Below, piece after piece: positions 1-7,587 of a DNA stretch of 64,000 nucleotides (position 1 is the stretch's first letter; every line of letters begins with the position of its first letter). The notes beneath the pieces are model-generated. The model saw nothing but the letters and a program-made list of their open reading frames with translations, ran no database searches and was not told the origin of the DNA. This stretch comes from Aquabacterium sp. (GTDB lineage Bacteria; Pseudomonadota; Gammaproteobacteria; Burkholderiales; Burkholderiaceae_C), in assembly GCA_030654395.1 (NCBI GenBank), contig JAURXM010000132.1, positions 186,001 through 250,000 of the forward strand. Direction: 5' to 3'. A program made the position numbers and the translations under genes.

Positions 1-2
1 GC

Positions 3-341
3 TTCATCGGCAACGAAGACCGCCGCGTGTTGCAGCGCCTTAAAACGCTGGCACCAGAGAAGCTGGCCGACCGCGATCCCGGCTTTGCCGATGAGCGCCT
101 TGACGAGCTGCTGTTTCGCTACCGCGCACGCAACTACCCCGACACCCTGAGTCCGCCTGAGCAAACACGCTGGCACGATTTGCGCGTGGCCCGTTTGCAC
201 GAAGGATCAGGTGGGGGCTTGTCTGTGGCGGCCTTCTTCGAGCGCATTGATGCGCTGAGCGAGCAACTCAACGATGAGGACGAACGTGCGCAGGATATCT
301 TGGGCGCCCTGTACGACTATGCCGAACAAATCGCACCCTGA
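3..341 (+). CDS. sbcB: Exodeoxyribonuclease I, C-terminal part (partial)
   Basis: The reading frame is open from the window edge and ends in TGA, giving about 112 C-terminal residues; the family is about 470-480 aa, so most of the gene lies upstream of the window. Exonuclease I degrades single-stranded DNA 3' to 5' in recombination and mismatch repair. The fragment has the recognisable C-terminal helical signature: an 'LDELLFRYRARN-P-TL' stretch around 28-45, followed by an E-Q-RW segment and a final 'ALYDYAEQI' helix, as in the E. coli protein. The catalytic DnaQ-like domain is not visible. The next gene overlaps its last codons. Confidence 0.85.
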   Translation, partial: FIGNEDRRVLQRLKTLAPEKLADRDPGFADERLDELLFRYRARNYPDTLSPPEQTRWHDLRVARLHEGSGGGLSVAAFFERIDALSEQLNDEDERAQDILGALYDYAEQIAP

Positions 342-849
342 TCACCGTGCTGTGCCACCGCTGAAATACCTGGGTGGCTACCCACCGAACTTGCTGGCCC
401 AAGTCCAAGGCCTGATCGACCAAGGCAAGCTGGCCGAGGTGTTGGCGCAGCGCTACCCGGATCAGCATGAGGTTCGCACCGACAAAGCTTTGTACGACTA
501 CGTCGGTGAGTTAAAGAGCCGCTACATGCGCAACGCCGACCAGATCAACAAGGTCGCGTATGACGCCAAGCTCAAAGTGATCACGCATGCGCTGGGCACA
601 CACACAGCGGTGTCACGCGTACAAGGCGGCAAGCTCAAAGCCAAGCGCGAGATCCGCGTAGCCAGCTTATTCAAAGAGGCGCCAGCGGCGTTCTTGCGCA
701 TGATCGTGGTGCACGAGCTGGCACACCTGAAGGAGAAGGCCCATGACAAGCCCTTCTATCAGCTGTGCATGCACATGGAGCCCAACTACCACCAGTACGA
801 GTTTGACTTGCGCTTGTACCTCACTGTACTGGATCTACCGCAGGCCTAG
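319..849 (+). CDS. YgjP-like zinc metallopeptidase (M48/DUF45 type)
   Basis: A 176-residue protein with the zinc-peptidase signature HELAH at about residues 132-136 and a third histidine (HDKPF) at about 142, followed by the 'H-EP-YHQ-EFD-RLYL' tail typical of the YgjP-like/DUF45 family. The family is thought to be a minimal cytoplasmic metallopeptidase related to M48; its substrate is not established. No signal peptide or membrane segment is visible. The ATG at 319 was chosen because it overlaps the end of sbcB by 23 bases, suggesting translational coupling; an in-frame ATG at 274 and a GTG at 352 are alternatives. Family assignment is firm, function is not. Confidence 0.8.
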   Translation: MPNKSHPDHRAVPPLKYLGGYPPNLLAQVQGLIDQGKLAEVLAQRYPDQHEVRTDKALYDYVGELKSRYMRNADQINKVAYDAKLKVITHALGTHTAVSRVQGGKLKAKREIRVASLFKEAPAAFLRMIVVHELAHLKEKAHDKPFYQLCMHMEPNYHQYEFDLRLYLTVLDLPQA

Positions 850-1211
850 TCCTTGGCCAAGATCCACAGCAGGGCCATGATCGGCAGGTCTTTGCTCAGT
901 GGGCCCATCGGGTGCAGCCACAGGGCCGGGTCGATCCAAGTGGCGATGGCAGTCATGCTCAGCGTCATGCCCATGGCGCACAGGTAAATGGTGCGACCGG
1001 GTTTGATCGCCATCCACAAGCCCAGCGTCAAGTTGATGGCCGATATACCCCAGATGATCAGCCCGTAAAGGGACTCGGGCACTTTGCCGCCTGTGCTGAG
1101 CAAGGATCGTGTCAGTCCGTCTGCTTGCAGCACACTGGCCAGGGCTGTGCCTACCCAAACGGCCACCAAACTGGCTTGCGCCAAGCGTCTTTCATCTGAA
1201 GTCAATGCCAT
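846..1211 (-). CDS. DoxX-like small integral membrane protein
   Basis: About 121 residues with four hydrophobic segments (roughly 10-30, 47-67, 72-92 and 100-118) and short hydrophilic loops, resembling DoxX-like proteins, whose role is mostly unknown (linked in some bacteria to oxidative-stress functions). The ATG at 1211 (MALTSDERR) was preferred over an upstream in-frame start at 1280, since the extra 23 residues look non-coding. Its stop overlaps the stop of the metallopeptidase gene by four bases, so the two genes converge. The DoxX link rests on topology and general resemblance, not on a diagnostic motif. Confidence 0.6.
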   Translation of the reverse strand: MALTSDERRLAQASLVAVWVGTALASVLQADGLTRSLLSTGGKVPESLYGLIIWGISAINLTLGLWMAIKPGRTIYLCAMGMTLSMTAIATWIDPALWLHPMGPLSKDLPIMALLWILAKD

Positions 1212-1351
1212 GACGTGCTCAATCGTGCATTCAATAGGGGATCGGTATTGTCGCGCATGGCTGATTGCCACTTTTTCCATTTAAGAAATGCCGGTGTCGG
1301 CCGAAATGCTGAAGTGGATTCGTGGTGCCGTAGCATGATGCAAGCAAGAAC

Positions 1352-2377
1352 ATGAGCAAGTTGATCGAAGATTTCGCCACCATGAGCGGCCTGCGCAATC
1401 GCGAGGTGCTGGACGTGTCCTTGGCGCAGTTCGTGAGCGAGCTGATTCAACCCCAATACGTGGCGATTTACCGCAGCGTGGGTGAGGGCGATCAGGCGCG
1501 CTGGCTGACCGGTGCCACCCTCACGCAGGGTCGGGATCAGGGACATGTGGATTTGGCCGCCGTGGATTTTGATGGCCTGCCTTTGCTGGCGGCCATGCCC
1601 GAGCACGAACGGTGCTTGCGCACAGGTGTGCACATTGAACTGCAAACATCGACCTACACCAGTTTGTATCCCTTGAGCGCAGGTCAAGAAGTGGTAGGTG
1701 TCATTGAGGTGATCACCGACGCTCCCTTGACCGCCGATCACCGCCGTGTATTGGTCAGCATGTCGCGCTTTTACCGGAACCTGAGTGGTCTACTTGAGGA
1801 GAACGAAAGTGATGCCTTGACGGGCTTGCTTAACCGCAAAACTTTCGATGAGGCTTTTGCACGGACGGCCCATCAGCGCACAGCCGAGGCACAGCTAGGC
1901 GATAGCCGGCGTGCGCAGGATGCCGACTTATCTGGTTGGCTGGCCGTCATCGACATCGATCACTTCAAGCGCGTGAACGACAATTTTGGACACCTGATTG
2001 GCGATGAGGTGTTGCTGTTGTTGTCACGGTTGATGCGCGAGACGTTCCGCTTCAATGACCTGATCTACCGCTTTGGGGGCGAAGAGTTTGTGGTGCTGAT
2101 GCGCTCGGCCAGTGAGGCCGATGCGGTCGGGGCATTTGAGCGCTTGCGCACGGAAGTCGAGCGCTTTGCGTTCCCACAAATCGGCAGCATCACCGTGAGC
2201 ACGGGCTTTACCCGTGTCTGTGAGGATGACACGCCGACCGATGCCTTTGACCGTGCAGATCAAGCCGTCTATTGGGTCAAACAACATGGCCGCAATCAGG
2301 TTAAATCACACGATCAACTGGTCAGCAAGGGCCATTTGGGCGAGGTTTCAGCCAAGGCAGAGATCGACTTTTTTTGA
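1352..2377 (+). CDS. Diguanylate cyclase with N-terminal GAF-like domain
   Basis: A 341-residue cytoplasmic protein. Residues about 1-145 resemble a GAF-type sensor. From about 154 (DALTGLLNR) a GGDEF domain follows, with a metal-binding IDIDHF near 199 and an active-site GGEEF near 242-246. The product would be cyclic di-GMP. An inhibitory-site motif RxxD (RFND) sits exactly five residues before GGEEF, so product feedback inhibition is likely. No EAL domain or membrane segment is present. The N-terminal signal is not identifiable. It converges with the penicillin-binding-protein gene, the two stops being six bases apart. Confidence 0.85.
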   Translation: MSKLIEDFATMSGLRNREVLDVSLAQFVSELIQPQYVAIYRSVGEGDQARWLTGATLTQGRDQGHVDLAAVDFDGLPLLAAMPEHERCLRTGVHIELQTSTYTSLYPLSAGQEVVGVIEVITDAPLTADHRRVLVSMSRFYRNLSGLLEENESDALTGLLNRKTFDEAFARTAHQRTAEAQLGDSRRAQDADLSGWLAVIDIDHFKRVNDNFGHLIGDEVLLLLSRLMRETFRFNDLIYRFGGEEFVVLMRSASEADAVGAFERLRTEVERFAFPQIGSITVSTGFTRVCEDDTPTDAFDRADQAVYWVKQHGRNQVKSHDQLVSKGHLGEVSAKAEIDFF

Positions 2378-2382
2378 TGCGC

Positions 2383-4704
2383 TCAAGGTGATCCCGGAGG
2401 CGGCAGAGAGGGCTCTGGCGGCACAGGGATCAAGGTGCGGTTGATGGCTTGGTCATCCAGCCCCAAGGAGGGGATGAAGCCACCATCGGCCCACTCAGCG
2501 TAACGCCACCCTGATGCCAATTGCACCAAGCCCTCAGATGGCGGGCTCAGCTCCTGAACGGGCTCAGACGCCAGCGCGGTTGACATGAATTGGATCCAAG
2601 TCGGCAGCGCAAGGGATGCCCCAGAGCTGTGGCTACCCAAGGTGCGTGGGGTGTCATAGCCCAGCCAAACCACGGCAACCAAATTGGGCTGAAAGCCTGC
2701 AAACCAGGCATCAAATACATCATTGGTTGTGCCCGTTTTGCCATAAAGATCAGGCCGCTTGAGCTGTGATTGCGCACGCGCTGCGGTGCCGCTGCGGGTC
2801 ACCTCTTGCAGCAAGGTCGCCGCCATGAAAGTATTGCGGGCGGGCACGACACGCTGTGTCTCGTCCATGATGGGCGCAGGTGCTTCGAACAGCGTTTTAC
2901 CCGCCACATCGGTCACGCGCTTGATCAGCACGGGGGTGACTTTCAGCCCCCCGTTGGCGATCACCCCATACGCGCCAGCCAGTTGCATTGGGGTGGTTGA
3001 TCCAGCCCCCAGGGCCAAAGTCAGGTTGTCGGGTTGCTTGCTGACATCAAAGCCAAAGCGCCCTGTCCATTCGCGCGCGGCCTGCGGCCCCAGCAGTTGC
3101 ACCAGCCGGATGCTGATCAGGTTTTTGGACTTGGCTAAACCCTCAACGAGGGTGATCGGGCCGTCCGCACTGCCATCGGCATTCTGAGGCGCCCAGTCAC
3201 CGACATCGCTCAAGGGCGCGTCGTTGATGAGGGTCTCAGGCATGACACCGTTGTCCATCGCTGCAGCGTACAAAAACGGTTTGTAGCTGGAGCCCGGTTG
3301 CCGCCAACCCTGTGTCACATGGTTGAACTGGTTTTGGCGAAAATCAAAGCCGCCGACCAAGGCATGCACCTCACCGTCGTGTGGGTTCAGCGCGACCAAG
3401 GCGCCTTGGGCTTGAGGCCACTGCGTGATCGCCCAATCCTTGCCTAGCTGGATCAAACGCACCACCGCGCCACGATCTAGCCTCAGCGAGGCCGCCGCTT
3501 TGTTGTTCAGACCTGATTGCGCTTGCCGCAGTCCTTTGGCGTTGACCTCGATGACTTCGCCTGAGGCCAGCACCACCGTCACTTTTCGCGTTGAGGCGTG
3601 GGTCACGATGGCGACTTTGAGGACTTCATCATCGTTGTACTCGGCCAGCAGCTGCGAGATAGCGGGATCGGTCTCTGCCAGTCCCTCGTCCAGGTCTTCA
3701 TGGCTTTCGGGCCCACGCCATGCTTGTTGTAGCTCGCGCTCAATCAAGGTCTTACGCACGGCTTTGTAGGCCGCTTGCTGTTCGTTGGCACGCAAGGTGG
3801 TGACCACCTTCAGACCTGCTGTGTAGGCGCGCTCTCCGTACTGGGCAAAAACCTGTTGGCGGGCCATCTCGGCCACGTATTCGGCGTGCACTTCCACCTC
3901 GCCGGGGTTGCGGATCACGAGGTGCTCGGTCTTGGCAGCGTCATATTGCGCATCCGATATCACGGCGCGGGCGTGCATGCGCATCAAGGCGACGAGCTGC
4001 CTGGCCTTGGCGCGCTCTGGGTTTTTGATGGGGTTCACGTAAGCGGGGTTTTGCGGCAGACCGGCCAACATCGCGCACTCGGCGGCTGACAACGCACTCA
4101 AAGGTTTGCCGAAGTAGGTTTGGGCGGCTTCGGCAAAACCGTAAGCACGGGCCCCCAGATAAATCTGGTTCATATAGAGCGACAGGATTTGGTCTTTGCT
4201 CAGCTCGTGCTCGATCTTCAAAGACAGCATGGCTTCTTTGAGCTTTCGGCTAACCGTCTTCTCGCGGGTCAGCAAAAAAGTGCGTGCGACTTGTTGCGTG
4301 ATGGTGGATGCGCCTTGCGTTCGCCCGCCCGTCAGGTTGGCCACCACCGCACGCAGCACGCCAATGACGTCAATCCCAGGGTGCTCATAAAAGCGCGCAT
4401 CTTCGACTGCCAGCAAGCTGTCCCGCATGAGCTTGGGGATCTGGTCGATGTGCTGGTATTGGCGTTTCTCGTTGCCAAAGCCACCGATCTCCACGCCATC
4501 AGCCGTGTAAACGCGCAGGGGTTGTTTGGGTTGGTAGTGGGCCAAGCCATCCGTGCTGGGTAACTGGGGATACATCACCAGCACAGTCATTGCCAAAGCC
4601 AATCCGCCCAAGGCAACGCTGCCCATGAGCCACCACAGACACGTGCGCCAGCGTGATGATGCTGAGGCACGGAGGGGTTCATTCGGCTCTATCTGGTCGG
4701 GCAT
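2383..4704 (-). CDS. mrcA: Penicillin-binding protein 1A (bifunctional transglycosylase/transpeptidase)
   Basis: About 773 residues. An N-terminal signal anchor (about 20-45) is followed by a glycosyltransferase-51 domain with the catalytic Glu in 'VEDARFYEHPG' near residue 101 and 'GASTITQQ'. A penicillin-binding transpeptidase domain carries SxxK (SSYK, near 472), SxN (SKN, near 526) and KTGT (near 654). It polymerises and cross-links peptidoglycan on the periplasmic side of the inner membrane. The ATG at 4704 is preferred because AGGA lies six bases upstream on the minus strand and the preceding in-frame residues do not look like protein. In many betaproteobacteria this gene is divergent from pilMNOPQ; here the neighbour is a lipase gene instead. 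Confidence 0.92.
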   Translation of the reverse strand: MPDQIEPNEPLRASASSRWRTCLWWLMGSVALGGLALAMTVLVMYPQLPSTDGLAHYQPKQPLRVYTADGVEIGGFGNEKRQYQHIDQIPKLMRDSLLAVEDARFYEHPGIDVIGVLRAVVANLTGGRTQGASTITQQVARTFLLTREKTVSRKLKEAMLSLKIEHELSKDQILSLYMNQIYLGARAYGFAEAAQTYFGKPLSALSAAECAMLAGLPQNPAYVNPIKNPERAKARQLVALMRMHARAVISDAQYDAAKTEHLVIRNPGEVEVHAEYVAEMARQQVFAQYGERAYTAGLKVVTTLRANEQQAAYKAVRKTLIERELQQAWRGPESHEDLDEGLAETDPAISQLLAEYNDDEVLKVAIVTHASTRKVTVVLASGEVIEVNAKGLRQAQSGLNNKAAASLRLDRGAVVRLIQLGKDWAITQWPQAQGALVALNPHDGEVHALVGGFDFRQNQFNHVTQGWRQPGSSYKPFLYAAAMDNGVMPETLINDAPLSDVGDWAPQNADGSADGPITLVEGLAKSKNLISIRLVQLLGPQAAREWTGRFGFDVSKQPDNLTLALGAGSTTPMQLAGAYGVIANGGLKVTPVLIKRVTDVAGKTLFEAPAPIMDETQRVVPARNTFMAATLLQEVTRSGTAARAQSQLKRPDLYGKTGTTNDVFDAWFAGFQPNLVAVVWLGYDTPRTLGSHSSGASLALPTWIQFMSTALASEPVQELSPPSEGLVQLASGWRYAEWADGGFIPSLGLDDQAINRTLIPVPPEPSLPPPGSP

Positions 4705-4920
4705 GCAGGATCCTGTTGGTGGTCGGCAAGCCCAATTATCCACACCCTTAGAAAAGGCCCTCAGAGAGCATTAAGCACATCGGGGGACAGGGACTACCCA
4801 GCCACTTCACACGTCTTTTTGCACTCAGAACAGGGGGTTGTGTTGACTTGAAGGGTGCATTGGGCGACGCATGGCATACCGCCAAGATCACGCTGAAACA
4901 CACTTGATCTGTTGTTGTTA

Positions 4921-4933
4921 AACGATGATCGTT
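4921..4933. promoter_or_regulatory. Palindrome upstream of the lipase gene, possible operator
   Basis: A perfect 6-1-6 inverted repeat (AACGAT-G-ATCGTT) lies 37 bases upstream of the lipase ATG in AT-rich leader DNA. The position suits an operator, but no regulator gene adjoins it and a dyad this short could occur by chance. The rest of the 4705-4969 gap shows no other clear signal. Confidence 0.25.
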
Positions 4934-4969
4934 AATTTAATGTGCCTTTATTTATCTGGAGCAAGACAA

Positions 4970-6763
4970 ATGAACCCCACCTTCTTACGTCAAACCATCC
5001 TTGCCATGCCTGTGGCTGCCCTCGCTCTGGCCGTGTCGTCAGCTTGTGCTGCACCGATTGTTGGCCCGACAGACGCGTCGTTTTACACCAATCCTGCCGC
5101 CGTGACAGGCCTACACGGCGACCTGATTCAGTACCGCACGACGGCAGCTAACTTGGGTGCAGGCGCACCGGCGACCCATGCGTGGAACGTGCTCTACCAG
5201 TCGACGGACTCCCGTGGCGCAGCCAACGCCGTATCTGGCACGGTACTGGTGCCAACAGCTGTTTGGTCTGGCACGGGCCCCCGCCCGGTGATTTTGTATG
5301 CAGTCGGCACACATGGTTTGGCTCAAGGTTGCGCGCCATCGCGTCAATTTGAAAAGGGCAGCGACTATGAAAACGCCAACATCAATGCAGCCCTGAAAGC
5401 CGGCTATGCCGTGCTGGTGAGCGACTATGCCGGTTACCTGATCGGCACCAAGTCAACGTACATGTCTGGTCAATCGCAAGGCAATGCCACGCTGGATATC
5501 TTCAAAGCCGCTTTGAGCATTCCGTCCGTTGGCATCAGCAGTGCAGCCAAGGTGGGTATTTGGGGTTACTCACAAGGCGGCCAATCAGCTGCTTGGGCTG
5601 CGGAGCAACTCTCGGCCTACGCACCTGAAATCAATGTGGCTGGCGTCGCTGCGGGCGGCATCCCTGCTGACTTCATCCAGACAGCTCACTACCTGGACGC
5701 GAACTTGGGCGCGTCCTTCCTGGCATCTGCTGTGTCGGGCTTGGCAACGCAGTACCCTAAGGGCATTCCGATTAATCTGATCGCCAGCAACGAAGGCAAG
5801 GCCGAACTGGCCAAGCTGAATACAGAGTGCGTGTTCACGGCCTTGTTTGATTTGCAAAATAAGAGCCTGAGCTCGTTCACGATCGGTGATCAGCCACTGG
5901 ATGACTTGCTGGGTCTTGAAACGGTCAACGCCACCTTGTTGGCGCAAGGTTTGGGTAAGCAGAAGGTCACCGTGCCGCTGTACCAATACCATGGTCAGGC
6001 TGATGAGTTCATTGAGCTGAACCAGGACTTGGCATTGCGCAAGTACTACTGCAGCGTCGGCACCAATGTGGCCTTCGATGTGTATCCTAGTGAGCACATC
6101 GTGACGCAGTTCCAGGCCGCACCGAACGTGCTGTCGTGGTTGGGTGACCGCTTTGCTGGCAAGGCGGCACAAAGCACTTGTGCCAACACAGCTGCAGAGC
6201 CTACAACCACAGCCAACAAGGGCGGCGGCAACTTCGTGGTCTCGCTCAAGAGCTGGCCTTTGACCGCCTCCGTTGGCCTCAAAACATTGAAGCAAACGGT
6301 GTACTTGCCTGCTACGTCGACGTTCTCTGCAGAGACTGACATCACGGGCAAAACCTTGAATGGCAAGCTGTCTGTGCCTGACTTCAAGCAGTCACTCAAG
6401 ATCATCGGTCTCGGCTCGCAAATCGGCATGAAGGTGACACCAGTTGGCGCGACCACGGGTACGGCCTCCTTGGATAACGACGGCCAATTGCACGTTCACG
6501 GCACAGCCTACGCTGACATCACGATCACGTCAGTGTCTGGCGTTCCTGTGGGCACCTGCAAGACGGTCACGCCTGTCGCCTTCCCCTTGAACTTTGACGG
6601 CCCGATCTCCTCATTGGGCAATGGCGGCTTGGTTTTCACTGGCACAACGACCTTCCCGCAGATCAAGGGTTGCATCATCTCCGCTATCTTGACGTCGATG
6701 ATGTCAGGTGCTGGTCAGACGTACTCGTTCATGGTGGCACCTCCTGCACCTGTTAAGTACTGA
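4970..6763 (+). CDS. Secreted lipase (LIP family, alpha/beta hydrolase) with extra C-terminal region
   Basis: About 597 residues. A signal peptide (about 1-27, ending SACA-A) precedes a secretory-lipase fold. The nucleophile elbow GYSQGG is at about 199-204, with a probable acid in 'YHGQADEF' and a probable catalytic His in 'YPSEHIVTQF'. The expected role is hydrolysis of lipid or polyester-like esters outside the cytoplasm. Residues after about 415 form a separate region rich in Gly, Thr and beta-type sequence that I do not recognise; it may be for binding or export. The ATG at 4970 has GGAG eight bases upstream, and the extra 15 residues from an earlier start would spoil the signal peptide. 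A terminator follows the stop. Confidence 0.8.
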   Translation: MNPTFLRQTILAMPVAALALAVSSACAAPIVGPTDASFYTNPAAVTGLHGDLIQYRTTAANLGAGAPATHAWNVLYQSTDSRGAANAVSGTVLVPTAVWSGTGPRPVILYAVGTHGLAQGCAPSRQFEKGSDYENANINAALKAGYAVLVSDYAGYLIGTKSTYMSGQSQGNATLDIFKAALSIPSVGISSAAKVGIWGYSQGGQSAAWAAEQLSAYAPEINVAGVAAGGIPADFIQTAHYLDANLGASFLASAVSGLATQYPKGIPINLIASNEGKAELAKLNTECVFTALFDLQNKSLSSFTIGDQPLDDLLGLETVNATLLAQGLGKQKVTVPLYQYHGQADEFIELNQDLALRKYYCSVGTNVAFDVYPSEHIVTQFQAAPNVLSWLGDRFAGKAAQSTCANTAAEPTTTANKGGGNFVVSLKSWPLTASVGLKTLKQTVYLPATSTFSAETDITGKTLNGKLSVPDFKQSLKIIGLGSQIGMKVTPVGATTGTASLDNDGQLHVHGTAYADITITSVSGVPVGTCKTVTPVAFPLNFDGPISSLGNGGLVFTGTTTFPQIKGCIISAILTSMMSGAGQTYSFMVAPPAPVKY

Positions 6764-6776
6764 CCCACATGCAGAG

Positions 6777-6808
6777 CCCGGGGGGACTTTGCGTCACTCC
6801 GGGTTTTT
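6777..6808 (+). terminator. Rho-independent terminator after the lipase gene
   Basis: CCCGG at 6777-6781 pairs with CCGGG at 6799-6803 and is followed directly by five T residues. The stem is short and the loop long, so termination may be partial, allowing some read-through into the next gene. Confidence 0.55.
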
Positions 6809-6882
6809 CTCTGGGTCACCGCGCAGCCAGCTCAGTCAAACTGCGTTTTGATGCGTTGGCATACGCAGATCAGGAACACAAC

Positions 6883-7521
6883 ATGTCAACAGTGCGTATT
6901 TCTTCGAACTCAAACGGCAAATGGTTTGCTCTATTGGGGCTGGCCACGGCGGTAGCGGCTGCGCTGATTTGGCGTTCAGACGGCGGCGGTGCAACGCGGC
7001 TGCAGGCTCAAGAGGTCAGTAAGGCCATCGTGCCTGCTCAGTTGGCTCAAGCCATACCGCAAACCATGCAGGCCAGTGAGCAGGATATGCAGTTCAAACA
7101 AGCTGAAGCGGCCAGAGAGCTTGACCGTCAACCCGGTTTGCCGCCGATGAAGGGCCCCATCACTTCGCGCCCCTCGTTCGTGTCCGAGCTGGAGTGGAGC
7201 ATGCTGACAAGCCTCGCGCAGCAGCACGCTACACCAGACAAAGAGCTTACCCGCTTGGTTAATTTTTTGCGGTTCAACAAGCAGTTAGAGAGTTGGGAAG
7301 CTTTGCCTAAAACGGCCGATGTGGCCAAGCGGCAAGCGCTGGCAGCACCCTTGCTGGACGACTTGCCGCAGCGGGTTGCCAATGAAGAAATCGACCTGAA
7401 GACGGCTCAGAAAACACAACTGGCTTTGCTGGCGGATGCCGAACCCGATGTGCAAGCACGCGCCAAGCGGGCCGCCTTGGAAGCCAAGCGACTCACGGAT
7501 GCTGCAAGCCCAAAATCATGA
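6883..7521 (+). CDS. Membrane-anchored hypothetical protein beside the lipase
   Basis: A 212-residue protein with one N-terminal hydrophobic segment (about 13-31) followed by a positively charged, mostly helical and Gln/Ala/Leu-rich region likely to face the periplasm. A conserved-looking core is 'FVSELEWSMLTSL' (about 104-116) and 'LTRLVNFLRFNKQLESWE' (about 127-144). The ATG at 6883 has AGGA seven bases upstream. The position after a secreted lipase and the anchor-plus-helical layout recall lipase foldases (Lif), but those are about 340 aa and carry an RxxFDY motif not seen here. A helper role in lipase folding or export is inference only. Confidence 0.6.
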   Translation: MSTVRISSNSNGKWFALLGLATAVAAALIWRSDGGGATRLQAQEVSKAIVPAQLAQAIPQTMQASEQDMQFKQAEAARELDRQPGLPPMKGPITSRPSFVSELEWSMLTSLAQQHATPDKELTRLVNFLRFNKQLESWEALPKTADVAKRQALAAPLLDDLPQRVANEEIDLKTAQKTQLALLADAEPDVQARAKRAALEAKRLTDAASPKS

Positions 7522-7533
7522 GCATCACGTCAT

Positions 7534-7570
7534 AAAAAAAGCCCACTGGCATCAACCAGTGGGCTTTTTG
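7534..7570. terminator. Bidirectional terminator between the lipase partner and acnB
   Basis: GCCCACTGG at 7541-7549 pairs perfectly with CCAGTGGGC at 7556-7564 across a six-base loop. Seven A residues precede it and five T residues follow it, so it can stop transcription from both converging genes. Confidence 0.85.
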
Positions 7571-7587
7571 CTTAAACCGGGTCAGGT

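Noticed and set aside
5585..6295. 236-codon minus-strand frame inside the lipase gene
   Set aside because: Antisense to a gene with signal peptide and nucleophile elbow in frame; no domain seen.
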